Shown: positions 42,292 to 51,239, counted from the stretch's first letter. The stretch is DNA of 64,000 bases from Streptomyces sp. NBC_01353 (GCF_036237275.1 NZ_CP108352.1:1054001-1118000); one strand, 5' to 3'. The notes: generated by a model from the sequence alone, not told the origin. A program made the numbers and translations.

Positions 42292-43191
42292 TCAGACCCG
42301 GATCGCTCCGGAAAGGATCACCGAGCGCGACGCATGGCGGGGGCGGTCCGGGTTGAGCCCGCGTCGCACCGCGAGCGTGACGGCAAGGCGCTGGGCGCGC
42401 ACCAGGGCGGCCACCGGATCGATGGCGTCGGCGGCGAACAGCGCCCCGGTGGCTTCCACTTCGTCCCGCAGGCCGGCCGGCGCCGGGCCCAGGCAGCACA
42501 CAAGGCTGGACCGGTCGCTGATGATGATCGGCCCGTGGCGGTACTCCATCGCCGCGTACGACTCCGTCCAGGCGCGCGCCACACCGCGGAGCTTGTGCGC
42601 CGCCTCGTCGGCGAGTCCGACCGTCCAGCCGGTGCCGAGGAAGGTGAACTGACGACGCTGCTCCCAGGCCGTCGGCAGCGGTTCGTACAGGGCCAGTTCG
42701 GCGTCGACGATCGAGGGGGTCAGGTCCACCCCGAGCCCCGCGCGCAGCAGTTGGAGGGCCGTGGTGGCGAACCGGGTCTGGGCCACGGAACGTTCGTCGG
42801 CGTAGTCGAGGCCGATCACCCGGTCCGCGTGGTGGGCGGCGCGGCTGTCCGGGACGCCGGTCAGGACGAGGGTCGGGATGCGGCCCGCGGCCCGGGCGAG
42901 GAGCGTCGCCACCTCCGTCGTCGTACCGGAACGGGTGAGCGCGACGATCCGGTCGTAGCCCCGCCCGAGCGGGGTCTCGTCGGAGGCGGGAAAGGCGTCG
43001 GTCTCGCCCTGGCCGAGGGATTCGCGCAGGGCCGCGTAGGCGCGGGCGATGAAGTACGAGGTGCCGCAGCCGACGACCGCGATCCGCTCACCGCGCCGGG
43101 GCAGCAGATCGGCGTGGTCGGCGGCCGTGTCCGCGGCGCGCCGCCAGCAGTCGGGCTGGCTGGCGATCTCGGCACTGACGTGGGTGGTCAT
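42292..43191 (-). CDS. SIS domain protein (sugar isomerase / GlmS-like aldose-ketose isomerase)
   Basis: 299 residues with two SIS domains: IAVVGCGTSYFIARAYAALRE and RIVALTRSGTTTEVATLLARA in the first, FTFLGTGWTVGLADEAAHKL and the YRHGPIIISDRSS motif in the second. No N-terminal amidotransferase domain, so AgaS or FrlB type is more likely than GlmS. Followed by the PIG-L gene, 17 bases apart. A GGTCCGGACC palindrome 22 bases before the ATG suggests control by a GntR-family protein such as the upstream neighbour. Confidence 0.8.
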   Translation of the reverse strand: MTTHVSAEIASQPDCWRRAADTAADHADLLPRRGERIAVVGCGTSYFIARAYAALRESLGQGETDAFPASDETPLGRGYDRIVALTRSGTTTEVATLLARAAGRIPTLVLTGVPDSRAAHHADRVIGLDYADERSVAQTRFATTALQLLRAGLGVDLTPSIVDAELALYEPLPTAWEQRRQFTFLGTGWTVGLADEAAHKLRGVARAWTESYAAMEYRHGPIIISDRSSLVCCLGPAPAGLRDEVEATGALFAADAIDPVAALVRAQRLAVTLAVRRGLNPDRPRHASRSVILSGAIRV

Positions 43192-43213
43192 GTCCGGTCC
43201 TCTCCTCATGGGT

Positions 43214-43223
43214 GGTCCGGACC
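43214..43223. promoter_or_regulatory. GGTCCGGACC operator before the SIS gene
   Basis: Perfect 10-bp palindrome in the gap between the regulator stop and the SIS start. The core TGGTC..GACC resembles the DasR/GntR consensus for amino-sugar genes. It could belong to the neighbouring GntR-type protein or to DasR. Confidence 0.5.
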
Positions 43224-43261
43224 GAGTTCTATCCGCCCCGCCACGAGCGAACAATGAGCAA

Positions 43262-44413
43262 TCAGGACTCACTTCTTGGACTTTTGCGCCCGCCCGCACC
43301 ACGCGCCCCCGCGCCGCAGGACGCCCGGACCACGAGCCGGGGCCGCAGCTGCACCTGGTGCAGCGGGGAGGCGTCGCCGTCGGCGAGCCGGCGCAGCAGG
43401 ATCTGCGCGGCGAGTCTGCCGACCTGGAACTTGGGCGGTGAGACGGCAGTCAGCGGGGTCTCCGCGACGTCCGCGAACTCGTTGTCATAGCTGATCAGGG
43501 CGAGGTCCTCGGGGACGCGCAGCCCCGCGCGGCGGGCGGCGGCGAGCACGAGCGCGGCCTCGCGGTCGCCGAAGCAGAGCCCGGCGGTGACCCCCGCTCC
43601 CCGCAGTTCGGCGATGGCGCGGTCGGCCCGTTCGGGGTTCCAGCCGTCCCCCTCGTCCCGTACGCGCAGCGGCTCGTGGAGGCCGAGGTCGGCGACGGCC
43701 CGGTCGAATCCGGACTCGATGGGCGCGGTGGTCGGTGCGTCGGTGCGTACGAGGAGCGCGACCCGTTCGTGGCCGAGGGCCCGCAGATGGCGTACGGCGT
43801 CGTAGGCGCCGCCCTCGTGGTCGGTGCAGACGTGTTCGGTGGGGTCGCCGGGGCCGTACGCGGCGAGCCGGCGCTCGACGAGGACCGCCGGGACGGGCAG
43901 CGCGAGGAGTTCGTCGGCGCGCCGCCCCGGGTCGGTGGCGGTGTGCAGGGAGGGGACGAGCAGCAGCCCGTGGACGCCGGAGGAGAGCAGCCGCCGGACG
44001 GCGGCGTCCTCCTCGTCGGGGTCGTAGTGCGAGCAGGCGAGGACGAGCCGGGCGCCGGCCGCGGCGAGTTCCCGCTCGATGCCCTGAAGGACGCGGGGGT
44101 AGTAGAAGGTGGTGTCGGGGACGAGGACCCCGACGACCCTGCGGTCGGCGGCGCTCGCCCCCTCACCGTCCGGTCGTTGTGCGGCGAAGGTCCCCGCGCC
44201 CTGGCGGCGTTCGACGAGGCCGAGCGCGACGAGGTCCTCGTACGCGCGGCGGACCGTGGTCACGGAGAGGCCGGTCTCCGTGGCCAGGGCCCGCTCGGTG
44301 GGGAGCTTGGAGCCGGGTGGCCAGGTGCCGTCGAGGATGCCGCGGCGCAGCTCGGCCATCAGGGTGCGGAACTTCAGCTCCCGTCCGGACGCCGGCACGT
44401 CGTTCCCCGCCAT
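43262..44413 (-). CDS. GntR-type winged helix fused to LacI-type ligand domain
   Basis: 383 residues. N-terminal GntR HTH (MAELRRGILDGTWPPGSKLPTERALATETGLSVTTVRRAYEDLVALGLVERRQGAGTF) is fused to a periplasmic-binding-fold domain as in LacI/GalR proteins (VGVLVPDTTFYYPRVLQGIERELAAAG, HVCTDHEGGAYDAVRHLRALGHERVALL, GLCFGDREAALVLAAARRAG, VPEDLALISYDNE). This hybrid layout is typical of AraR-like regulators, which bind sugars. GGAGG lies before the ATG; a GTG 7 codons up is less good. Likely regulates the SIS/PIG-L pair downstream. Confidence 0.85.
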   Translation of the reverse strand: MAGNDVPASGRELKFRTLMAELRRGILDGTWPPGSKLPTERALATETGLSVTTVRRAYEDLVALGLVERRQGAGTFAAQRPDGEGASAADRRVVGVLVPDTTFYYPRVLQGIERELAAAGARLVLACSHYDPDEEDAAVRRLLSSGVHGLLLVPSLHTATDPGRRADELLALPVPAVLVERRLAAYGPGDPTEHVCTDHEGGAYDAVRHLRALGHERVALLVRTDAPTTAPIESGFDRAVADLGLHEPLRVRDEGDGWNPERADRAIAELRGAGVTAGLCFGDREAALVLAAARRAGLRVPEDLALISYDNEFADVAETPLTAVSPPKFQVGRLAAQILLRRLADGDASPLHQVQLRPRLVVRASCGAGARGAGGRKSPRSES

Positions 44414-44498
44414 CCCGGCCTCCCGCGTGCTCACCTCGATTGCTGACCGATTGCGCGGCGAATCCTATCCCCGGCGGATCGGATCCCACCCGGGCCGA

Positions 44499-45797
44499 TC
44501 AGACCTCTCCCCGGGCGAGCGCGAGCAGCCGGTCCAGGACGCGGGGGCCGCCGGCCCGTACGCCGTCGTGCTCGAACTCGTCCGTGACCCAGGTCCGCAG
44601 GCCCCGGATCGCGCGGGCGGTCTCCAGGGAGTGCGCGGTGTCCACGTACAGGTCGTCGTGGTAGATGGCGGCGGCGACGGGCACCTCGTTGGCGGCGAGG
44701 CGGGCGGGGTCGTAGAGCGGCGCCCAGTCCTTGCGTTCGGCGAGCAGATCGGCGGTCTCGCGCAGCGGGCGCAGGGCGGGGTCGGTCTCGAAGTGCCAGG
44801 GATGGACGGTCTCGCCCGTGAAGAGGATCGGCGCGTCGCCGGCCAGGGTCTTCTCCGCGTCGAACTCCGGGAACTCGGCGCGGACGCGTTCGGCGGCCCA
44901 GGCGGTGGGGCCATGCCCCTGGGCGTAGATCGCTTCGTGCAGCAGGGCGTAGAGCGGGTGTCCTGCGTACGAGAGGGCGGCCTGGACGTTCTCCAGGAAG
45001 GCGTCCGAGAGCGCGGGCCCGGCGGGTGTGGGGACGAACGCGTCCTCCAGGAGGAAGTGGAGCTGGTGAGTGCCCTCGCCGCTGCCGAGGAGGATCCCGA
45101 GGGACTGGAAGGCGGCCGGGGTGAGCCGTCCGCCGGACGGGAGGGTGACCTCGTGCGCGTGCAGGTGGGCGGCGATCCGGCGGGCTCGGTCGACGTCCTG
45201 GGGGTAGCGGGCGTAGTGGGCCTCGACCTTGCGGCGGATACGGGGGTAGGCGGCCCGGTAGACCTCGTCGGCGGTGGCGTGCAGGGACGGCAGTCCGCCG
45301 GTGATCAGGACCGTCCGCAGGCCCTCGGGGGCCGTGGACAGGTAGTGGGTGGCGCAGAAGCCGCCGAAGCTCTGGCCGAGCACGGTCCAGCGGGCTCCGC
45401 CGGTGAGCCGCTTCCGGATCAGTTCGCAGTCCTGGACGATCGAGTCGGCCCGGAAGTGTGCGAGATGGTCGGCCTGCTGCCGCGGGGTGCCGCGCAGGGG
45501 CAGGGTCTGGCGGTTGACGGGGGTGGAGTTGCCGGTGCCGCGCTGGTCGAGCAGGAGGACGCGGAACTCCTGGACGGCCCGTCCGAGCCAGGCCTGGCGG
45601 CCGATGAAGCGGCGGGCCCCGAAGCCGGGCCCGCCCTCCAGGTACACCAGCCACGGCAGGTCGTCCCCGGACTTGTCGCTCGCGACGGCCTCACGGCCGT
45701 AGACCTCGATCTGTTCGCCTTCGGGGTCCGCGTGGTCGAGCGGCACGGTGAAGCGACGGTCGGTGAGGACGAGGCCGGGCTGGCGGTAGCTGGTCAA
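44499..45797 (-). CDS. pip: Proline iminopeptidase-type alpha/beta hydrolase (S33)
   Basis: 432 residues. LVYLEGGPGFGARRF, the oxyanion loop, then LLLDQRGTGNSTPVN (S33 signature), nucleophile elbow VLGQSFGGFCATHYL, and the Asp/His triad in the C-terminal domain (LPVTDEF / DDLYVDTAHS region). Releases N-terminal proline from peptides; cytoplasmic as no signal is present. Monocistronic, between the regulator and the hairpin that ends the cellulase gene. Confidence 0.82.
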   Translation of the reverse strand: MTSYRQPGLVLTDRRFTVPLDHADPEGEQIEVYGREAVASDKSGDDLPWLVYLEGGPGFGARRFIGRQAWLGRAVQEFRVLLLDQRGTGNSTPVNRQTLPLRGTPRQQADHLAHFRADSIVQDCELIRKRLTGGARWTVLGQSFGGFCATHYLSTAPEGLRTVLITGGLPSLHATADEVYRAAYPRIRRKVEAHYARYPQDVDRARRIAAHLHAHEVTLPSGGRLTPAAFQSLGILLGSGEGTHQLHFLLEDAFVPTPAGPALSDAFLENVQAALSYAGHPLYALLHEAIYAQGHGPTAWAAERVRAEFPEFDAEKTLAGDAPILFTGETVHPWHFETDPALRPLRETADLLAERKDWAPLYDPARLAANEVPVAAAIYHDDLYVDTAHSLETARAIRGLRTWVTDEFEHDGVRAGGPRVLDRLLALARGEV

Positions 45798-45810
45798 TGC
45801 TGCTCCTGTT

Positions 45811-45863
45811 CGATACGCCCCCGCCCGCCCAGTGGATCACAGGGTGCGGGCGGGGGCGTATCG
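45811..45863. terminator. Hairpin terminator after the GH5 cellulase gene
   Basis: Perfect 18-bp stem (45811-45828 with 45846-45863) and a 17-base loop. It lies between the cellulase stop and the proline iminopeptidase start on the same strand. Confidence 0.7.
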
Positions 45864-45870
45864 AGGTGGG

Positions 45871-47322
45871 TCAGGAGGTGGGGAAGTCGTCGGCCGTCCT
45901 GATGCGGTCGCGGATCCAGACACCGGCCGGCTTGAGGGAGCCCGTTCCGGCCCACGGCCCGTTGTTGCCGCAGGTGCCGACGTTGAAGACGGCTCCGCTG
46001 CGGTTGTCGTCGGAGAAGTTCCAGTTGACCCAGCTGATCTTCTTGGCTGCCATGAGGTCGAGGAACCGCTGGGTCATCGCGAAGTCGTTGGCGCCCTCAC
46101 CCGCGTAGTTCTGGGTGCCGAACTCGGTGACGAAGACGGGCAGCTTGTCGGCGGTGCGGGAGAGGGTGTTCAGGTACTCGTCGCGGTGCGAGTACGCGTA
46201 GAAGTGGAAGGTGTACATGATGTTGGCGGCGTTCACCGGGTTCGCGACGATCTCGGACTCGTCGGCGCCCTCGGACACACCGAGCGAGGACCACGCGCGC
46301 GTGCCGACGAGGATCGGGGTCTCGGCGTCGTTGGCGCGGATGACGGGGATCAGCTGTTCGGCGTAGCTCTTGATCCGGGACCAGGCGACGCCGCTGGGCT
46401 CGTTGGCGATCTCGTAGAGCAGGTTGGTCTTGGCGCCGTGGCGCTGGGCGATCTCGGTGAAGAAGGTCTTGGCCCGGGCGAGGTTGTAGTGCGGGTCGCC
46501 GGGGTCGAGCATGTGCCAGTCGACGATCACGTACATGCCGCGCGCGGTGGCCTGCTCGATGAGCGAGTGGGCGAGGTCGGTGTACTTGCGCGGGTCGGTC
46601 TCGTACCCGTCCTCCTGGACGTAGGTGGAGACGCGCAGGACGTCGGCCTTCCAGTCCTTGGCGAGCGCGTCGAGCGAGCCGCCTGTCAGACACTGGCTGT
46701 ACCACTGGGTGCCGTGGCTGGACATGCCGCGCAACTGGATGGGCTTGCCGTACTGGTTGCAGAGCTTGGTGCCGCAGACCTTCAGCTGACCGTTGATCGC
46801 GGCCGGTGTGTCGGCGACGGGCACGGCGGTGTCGACCTTGAGATGGTCGACGTTGGGGCCGCCGTTCGCGGTGGTGGCGGTGGCGCGGATCGTGTTGGCG
46901 CCGGCCTTGAGGTTGGCGGTGACGGTGGTGGTGGTCCAGGTGGTCCAGGCACCGGTGCCCGCGAAGGCCTTGCCGGAGGCCGCGACCGCGCCGTTGACGG
47001 AGATGTCCATGGGGCGGTTGGCGGTGGTGCCGTTGGCGTAGCGCAGCGTGAGCGTCGCGGTGCCGGCCTGGGCAGCGTTGACGTTCCACTGGACGTAACT
47101 GCCACCGTCGTTTTCGTAGTTGACGAATCCCGAGCCCGTGAAGCCGGTGTGGTTGGACTCGACGGCGCCGCCGGAGACCGTGGCGGTCTCGGCCTCATGG
47201 GTGACGGGGGCGGCCACCGCCGTTGGCGGTGCGGCGGCGAGGCCGAGGAGCAGGGCGGTCACCGCGGTGCCGGCGGCGCCCAGTGAGCGCAGATGGAGAC
47301 GTGCCGATCGTGCCGATGTCAT
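45871..47322 (-). CDS. Secreted GH5 cellulase with CBM35-like domain
   Basis: 483 residues. A Sec signal (SLGAAGTAVTALLLGLAA) ends near AVAA. Residues about 42-165 look like CBM35 (HEAETATVSGGAVESNHTGFTG, then NGGPNVDHLKVD). The GH5 catalytic domain starts at GQLKVCGTKLCNQYGKPIQLRGMSSHG; the acid/base Glu is in YEIANEPSGVAW and the nucleophile Glu in VFVTEFGTQ. Subfamily 2-type endoglucanase is likely; mannanase is a possible alternative. A perfect AGGAAA-x-TTTCCT palindrome 28 bases upstream fits sugar-responsive control. Confidence 0.88.
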   Translation of the reverse strand: MTSARSARLHLRSLGAAGTAVTALLLGLAAAPPTAVAAPVTHEAETATVSGGAVESNHTGFTGSGFVNYENDGGSYVQWNVNAAQAGTATLTLRYANGTTANRPMDISVNGAVAASGKAFAGTGAWTTWTTTTVTANLKAGANTIRATATTANGGPNVDHLKVDTAVPVADTPAAINGQLKVCGTKLCNQYGKPIQLRGMSSHGTQWYSQCLTGGSLDALAKDWKADVLRVSTYVQEDGYETDPRKYTDLAHSLIEQATARGMYVIVDWHMLDPGDPHYNLARAKTFFTEIAQRHGAKTNLLYEIANEPSGVAWSRIKSYAEQLIPVIRANDAETPILVGTRAWSSLGVSEGADESEIVANPVNAANIMYTFHFYAYSHRDEYLNTLSRTADKLPVFVTEFGTQNYAGEGANDFAMTQRFLDLMAAKKISWVNWNFSDDNRSGAVFNVGTCGNNGPWAGTGSLKPAGVWIRDRIRTADDFPTS

Positions 47323-47349
47323 GGGGGTCTCCCGGAACGATGGATTGGA

Positions 47350-47362
47350 AGGAAAGTTTCCT
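47350..47362. promoter_or_regulatory. LacI-type palindrome (AGGAAAGTTTCCT) at the cellulase promoter
   Basis: Perfect 13-bp palindrome, 28 bases before the start codon. The GAAA-N-TTTC core resembles operators of LacI-family repressors at actinobacterial xylanase and mannanase genes. Confidence 0.6.
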
Positions 47363-47493
47363 AACGGATGAATAGCAGTCCGATGGAGCGCCTCGCAAGG
47401 GTCATGACAAGAGACGGAGTTCAGCGGGCTGTCGGAACCCCGGACGGTCCCGGCCCCTGTGCGCACCGCCCCCGAGGCTCCTAGCGTGGATCC

Positions 47494-48430
47494 CTGATCC
47501 GGTTCGAGCAGGTCGGCAAGGTGTACGCGGACGGCACCACGGCCGTCGACGGCCTGTCCTTCGAAGTCGCCGAGGGCGAACTGGTCACCCTGGTCGGCCC
47601 GTCCGGTTGCGGCAAGACGACCACGATGATGACGGTCAACCGGCTCATCGAGCCGACGTCGGGCCGGATCCTGGTCGACGGGGAGGACATCGCGAAGGTC
47701 GATCCGGTCAAGCTGCGCAGAAACATCGGTTACGTGATCCAGCAGGTCGGGCTCTTTCCGCACCGGACGATCCTCGACAACACCGCGACCGTGCCCTCGC
47801 TGATCGGCTGGAGGAAGGCCCGGGCCCGCGCCCGCGCCGCCGAACTCCTCGATCTGGTCGGCCTCGACCCCAAGGTCTACGGTGGCCGCTATCCGGCCCA
47901 GCTCTCCGGCGGACAGCGCTGGGGGTCCCCCCGCCGAAGGTAGGGGGAGCGTCGGCGTGGCCCGCGCGCTCGCCGCCGACCCGCCGGTGCTCCTGATGGA
48001 CGAACCCTTCGGCGCGGTCGACCCGGTCGTCCGCGAGCACCTCCAGAACGAGTTTCTGAACCTCCAGGCCACCGTGCACAAGACCGTCCTCCTGGTCACC
48101 CACGACATCGAAGAGGCCGTCCGGATGGGCGACCGGATCGCCGTGTACGGGGAGGGCCGCATCGAGCAGTTCGACACGCCGGCGACGGTGCTCGGCACCC
48201 CCGCCACCCCGTACGTCGCCCAGTTCGTCGGCGCGGACCGGGGCCCCAAGCGTCTCTCGGTCACCGAGATCGAGCCGGACGACCTGGAACAGCCGCCGGT
48301 CGCCCGCCTGGACGAGCCGGCCGCCGACGCGGCGGCACGGCTGGGTGGCCGCCGACACCCCCGACCTCGCCGGTCAGGAGGGCACGGTGGGCGACATGGC
48401 CCGCCGCGCTGCACGCCGGGCCGGGCCGTT
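47494..48430 (+). pseudogene. Osmoprotectant (OpuCA/ProV-type) ABC ATPase, broken
   Basis: Two halves in different frames. The first reads IRFEQVGKVYADGTTAVDGLSFEVAEG, Walker A VGPSGCGKTTT, Q-loop YVIQQVGLFPHRTI and LSGGQR. A 31-base insertion at 47920-47950 then shifts the frame by +1 and ends the reading in a stop. The second half resumes with GVARALAADPPVLLMDEPFGAVDP and the H-loop LLVTHDIEEAVRMGDR. A further frame break near 48340 splits the C-terminal CBS-like part. No good start exists: an in-frame stop lies at 47482 and only CTG at 47494 would include the first strand. No permease or binding-protein genes follow. Confidence 0.85.
47920..47950. repeat. 31-bp palindromic insertion (TGGGGGTCCCCCC...GGGGGAG)
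   Basis: A short imperfect palindrome of C and G runs (TGGGGGTCCCCCC .. AGGGGGAG) lying between GGQR and VGVARAL of the ATPase signature. Repeats of this form are widespread in Streptomyces genomes as small mobile palindromes. It shifts the frame by one and disables the gene. Confidence 0.75.
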
Positions 48431-48443
48431 CGGGCCCTCTCCG

Positions 48444-48893
48444 TCACAGCCGGAACAGCACTCCCCGCCAGGTCCATCCGGCACGGAGGACCGCGTCCCG
48501 CAAGGGGTTCTTCATCTCCCGGGAGTCGAAGCGGAGCGTCTCCACTCTGCGCCGCCGGCCGTCGGGCCCGCGCTCGTACGTCCACTGCCGGGAGACCGAG
48601 GTCACCTGCCCCCGGCTGTACTCACGCTCCCGCGCGTCCCACTGCTCGTCGACGGCCCGTACCTCACGGCTCGCCGGGACCAGGCGCATCCGGGTCCGCA
48701 AGGTCAGGCTCAGCTCCGGGACGCTCCACTGCGCCACGAGGTCGGCGCGCTCGGCAGGGGTGGCGTTGCGCACGACGTACGGCACGGCCGGCGCGTTGAT
48801 GCCGAGCAGCGCCGCCCGGACCTCCTCGGCGGAACGCGGTGCGACCCCGGCTGCGGGGTACCTGGTGCCGGTCAGTCTGTCGAGAGCGCCCAT
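48444..48893 (-). CDS. Conserved hypothetical protein (about 17 kDa)
   Basis: 149 residues. Residues 45-70 (NATPAERADLVAQWSVPELSL) and the Arg-rich half (LRTRMRLVPASREVRAVDEQWDAREREYSRGQVTSVSRQW, then DGRRRRVETLRFDSREMKNPLRDAVLRAGWTWRGV) show alternating strands and charged loops. No signal or membrane helix. It is common in Streptomyces as a single gene; no function known to me. Convergent with the ATPase pseudogene. Confidence 0.65.
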   Translation of the reverse strand: MGALDRLTGTRYPAAGVAPRSAEEVRAALLGINAPAVPYVVRNATPAERADLVAQWSVPELSLTLRTRMRLVPASREVRAVDEQWDAREREYSRGQVTSVSRQWTYERGPDGRRRRVETLRFDSREMKNPLRDAVLRAGWTWRGVLFRL

Positions 48894-48902
48894 CGGGCGA
48901 GC

Positions 48903-49148
48903 CTAGCCGGGGTACCTCTCGTGGAGATCGTCGGGCCGGGGTTCGTGCTCCTCGCTCAGGGCCCGTTCGCTGCGCTCCTTGAGCCGTTCCCCCTGCTCCC
49001 GCAGGCGGGCGGCCTCCGCGGGGTCGGTGCTGCGCCGTGCCCGCTGGAGAAGGTGCTCCGCCTTGTCGCGCTGGTACTGGGCATGGGCGTGGGCGGCCTC
49101 GCCCTCGCGTCCGCCGCCTTCCCGTCCGCCGCTGTCGTGTCCGGTCAT
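48903..49148 (-). CDS. Small helical protein, DUF6381-like
   Basis: 81 residues: Gly/His-rich start, then two charged coils (YQRDKAEHLLQRARRSTDPAEAARLREQGERLKERSERALSEE). The spacing of Arg/Glu and a DPAE break match small Streptomyces coiled-coil proteins (DUF6381-like). 9 bases from the preceding reverse gene. Function unknown. Confidence 0.55.
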   Translation of the reverse strand: MTGHDSGGREGGGREGEAAHAHAQYQRDKAEHLLQRARRSTDPAEAARLREQGERLKERSERALSEEHEPRPDDLHERYPG

Positions 49149-49210
49149 GATGGGCCTCCTCGGGCGGCGGCTTCCCTCACCGCGCGGGGAGAAACGCGGA
49201 CGCCCGTACG

Positions 49211-49260
49211 CGTACGGCGACGGCCCGGCCCCTCGCTCGGGGCCGGGCCGTCGCCGTACG
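49211..49260. terminator. Long perfect palindrome (22-bp stem)
   Basis: 22-bp arms (49211-49232 and 49239-49260) with a 6-base loop, after the VOC gene's stop and before the small helical protein. The stem is unusually long for a terminator. It would end the minus-strand transcript of the VOC gene. Confidence 0.75.
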
Positions 49261-49265
49261 GGTCA

Positions 49266-49652
49266 CTACTCCTGGATGACCGAGAGGACGTTGCCCGCCG
49301 GGTCGGTGAACCAGGCGATCGCGGCCGGACCCTCGGGGCCCCTGACGACGCCCTTGGCGTCGTGCTCGAACTCCGCGTAGCGCTCCAGGCTCACGCCCCG
49401 CTTCGTCAGCTCGTCGACGGCCACCTCGATGTCGTCCACGGGGAAGTTCAGGATCGTGAAGGACGCGGGCGTGTGGTTGTCCTTGGGGTAGACGAAGACG
49501 TTCGCGCCGCTCCCCAGCTTGATGGTCAGCATCCGCATGTCGCCCTCCCCGCTCTCCTCGACCGGGAGGCCGAGGGTCTCGCCGTAGAACTGGCGAGCCT
49601 TGCCGAGATCGTCGACCGAGAAGCCGCTGAACGCCTTCGTCTGTCCGAACAT
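49266..49652 (-). CDS. Single-domain VOC protein
   Basis: 128 residues, one VOC domain: [52 protein letters not shown], and [26 protein letters not shown] lies near the ATG. Glyoxalase-like; specific reaction unknown. Unlike the other VOC genes in this window it has only one domain. Confidence 0.8.
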   Translation of the reverse strand: MFGQTKAFSGFSVDDLGKARQFYGETLGLPVEESGEGDMRMLTIKLGSGANVFVYPKDNHTPASFTILNFPVDDIEVAVDELTKRGVSLERYAEFEHDAKGVVRGPEGPAAIAWFTDPAGNVLSVIQE

Positions 49653-49764
49653 GCCGTTGTCTCCTTCGTGTGGACCCCTGGGGATTCCGAGGGCACACCA
49701 AGCGGACCACCTTCCGGACGCCCGCCACGCGGGCTCACGTCCGGATGGTGGTCGCACATCACCC

Positions 49765-50595
49765 TCAGGGAGCGATCGGGAGCCGGCGCTTGTGGTCGGT
49801 GAGCTCGTAGCGGCGGACGATCGAGGCGAAGGCGGCCTCGGCGACCGGCTTGCCCTCCAGGAAGTCGTCGATGTCGTCGTACGTGACCCCGAGCGCGTCC
49901 TCGTCGGGCTTGCCCGGGTCGAGGGTCTCCAGGTCGGCCGTGGGCGTCTTCCACACCAGTTCGGAGGGGGCCCCGAGCGCCTCGGCGACGGCGCGGACAC
50001 GGCGCTTGGTCAGACCGGTCAGCGGTACGACGTCGGCCGCGCCGTCGCCGTACTTGGTGAAGAAGCCGGAGACGGCCTCGGCGGCGTGGTCGGTGCCGAC
50101 GACGAGGCCGTCGTGGGCGCCGGCGACGGCGTACTGCGCGATCATCCGCTGGCGGGCCTTGATGTTGCCCTGGACGAAGTCCTGGTGGTGGGCGTCCCGG
50201 AAGGTCACGCCGCCGGCCAGGGCGGCGTAGAGGGCGGCGTCGCTCGACGGCTTGACGTCCACGGTCAGGACCCGGTCGGCGGCGATGAAGCCCAGCGCGA
50301 GCTGGGCGTCCTTCTCGTCGGCCTGGACGCCGTAGGGCAGTCGCATCGCGTAGAAGGTGGCGTCGTGGCCGGCGTCGCGGGCCCGCTCGACGGCCAGCTG
50401 GCAGAGCCGGCCCGCGGTCGTGGAGTCGACGCCGCCGCTGATCCCGAGTACCAGGGCGCGCAGCCCCGTGGAGGTGAGGCGCGCGGCGAGGAAGGCCACC
50501 CGGCGTTCGATCTCGGCGAGCGGGTCGAACGTCGGGGAAACCTCGAGTTCCCGGGCGATCTGCTGCTGCGTGGCGGTGGACGCCGCGTCGGTCAC
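49765..50595 (-). CDS. nadE: Ammonia-dependent NAD+ synthetase
   Basis: 276 residues. ATP pyrophosphatase motif [21 protein letters not shown]-type loop ([15 protein letters not shown]), [30 protein letters not shown], and the late [20 protein letters not shown]. It lacks the N-terminal glutaminase domain, so NH3 is the nitrogen source. Converts nicotinic acid adenine dinucleotide to NAD+ in the cytoplasm. GTG start with GAGGAG upstream. Housekeeping gene, monocistronic. Confidence 0.93.
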   Translation of the reverse strand: MTDAASTATQQQIARELEVSPTFDPLAEIERRVAFLAARLTSTGLRALVLGISGGVDSTTAGRLCQLAVERARDAGHDATFYAMRLPYGVQADEKDAQLALGFIAADRVLTVDVKPSSDAALYAALAGGVTFRDAHHQDFVQGNIKARQRMIAQYAVAGAHDGLVVGTDHAAEAVSGFFTKYGDGAADVVPLTGLTKRRVRAVAEALGAPSELVWKTPTADLETLDPGKPDEDALGVTYDDIDDFLEGKPVAEAAFASIVRRYELTDHKRRLPIAP

Positions 50596-50764
50596 GGAGT
50601 GCTCCTCGGGGTGGTGCGACGGTACGGGGGCGGGCACGGATCCGGTACGCCGGTCGGGCGACGGGTCACGAGCCGAGGTCGACTCTATGCGGCACGCCGG
50701 GGGAACGATGCGCGGGCCCGGCCCCACTGGCAGGCTGCTGCACCGCCCCGCCGTACTCGACCCC

Positions 50765-51094
50765 TCAGGCGCGGCGCGCCCTTCGGGCTGCCCGGCAGTC
50801 GCGGACGAACACCCGCGCGAAGCTCACCGCCGCCCATACCAGCAGCACGTTGACGAGCGCGCCGGCGACGACGTGCACCAGCGGCCCGAGAGCGGACGCC
50901 GAGTCGGCGGGCGGTTCACCGGAGTCGAGGGCCGACGACGTCACGTACAGGAGCACGACGAGCACGGCAGAACCGGGGAATGCCAGGGCGTACGGCGCCG
51001 CCGAGTCGCCCCTGAAGAGGCCGACGACTGCCACCGTCCCGAGATGGAGGACGGCGGCGCACAGGGCCCAGGTACGAGGGCGCGGGAAGCTCAT
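50765..51094 (-). CDS. Small membrane protein, three to four helices
   Basis: 109 residues with hydrophobic segments [42 protein letters not shown] and [25 protein letters not shown], then a basic tail. The ATG chosen gives a short N-terminus; an upstream start would add 24 polar residues. Function unknown. No neighbour suggests a partner. Confidence 0.6.
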   Translation of the reverse strand: MSFPRPRTWALCAAVLHLGTVAVVGLFRGDSAAPYALAFPGSAVLVVLLYVTSSALDSGEPPADSASALGPLVHVVAGALVNVLLVWAAVSFARVFVRDCRAARRARRA

Positions 51095-51221
51095 GCCCAC
51101 ATTATTGAACACGTTCAAGCGGTGTGCGACCACCTCCGCCGGCACGACGTCGGCTCCCTTCGTCACGGATACCGTCCCGGACTCTTTACGCGCGTGTCAT
51201 GCACGGGTAACTTTCGCTCTC

Positions 51222-51239
51222 GCAAGCGCTTGCTGCAAG
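51222..51239. promoter_or_regulatory. Overlapping MalR-type palindromes upstream of the amylase
   Basis: GCAAGCGCTTGC (51222-51233) and CTTGCTGCAAG (51229-51239) are perfect overlapping palindromes, made of the CTTGCA-like elements seen before Streptomyces amylase genes and bound by MalR/Reg1. They lie 123 bases before the amylase start, in the 267-base gap. No other feature is seen in that gap. Confidence 0.6.
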
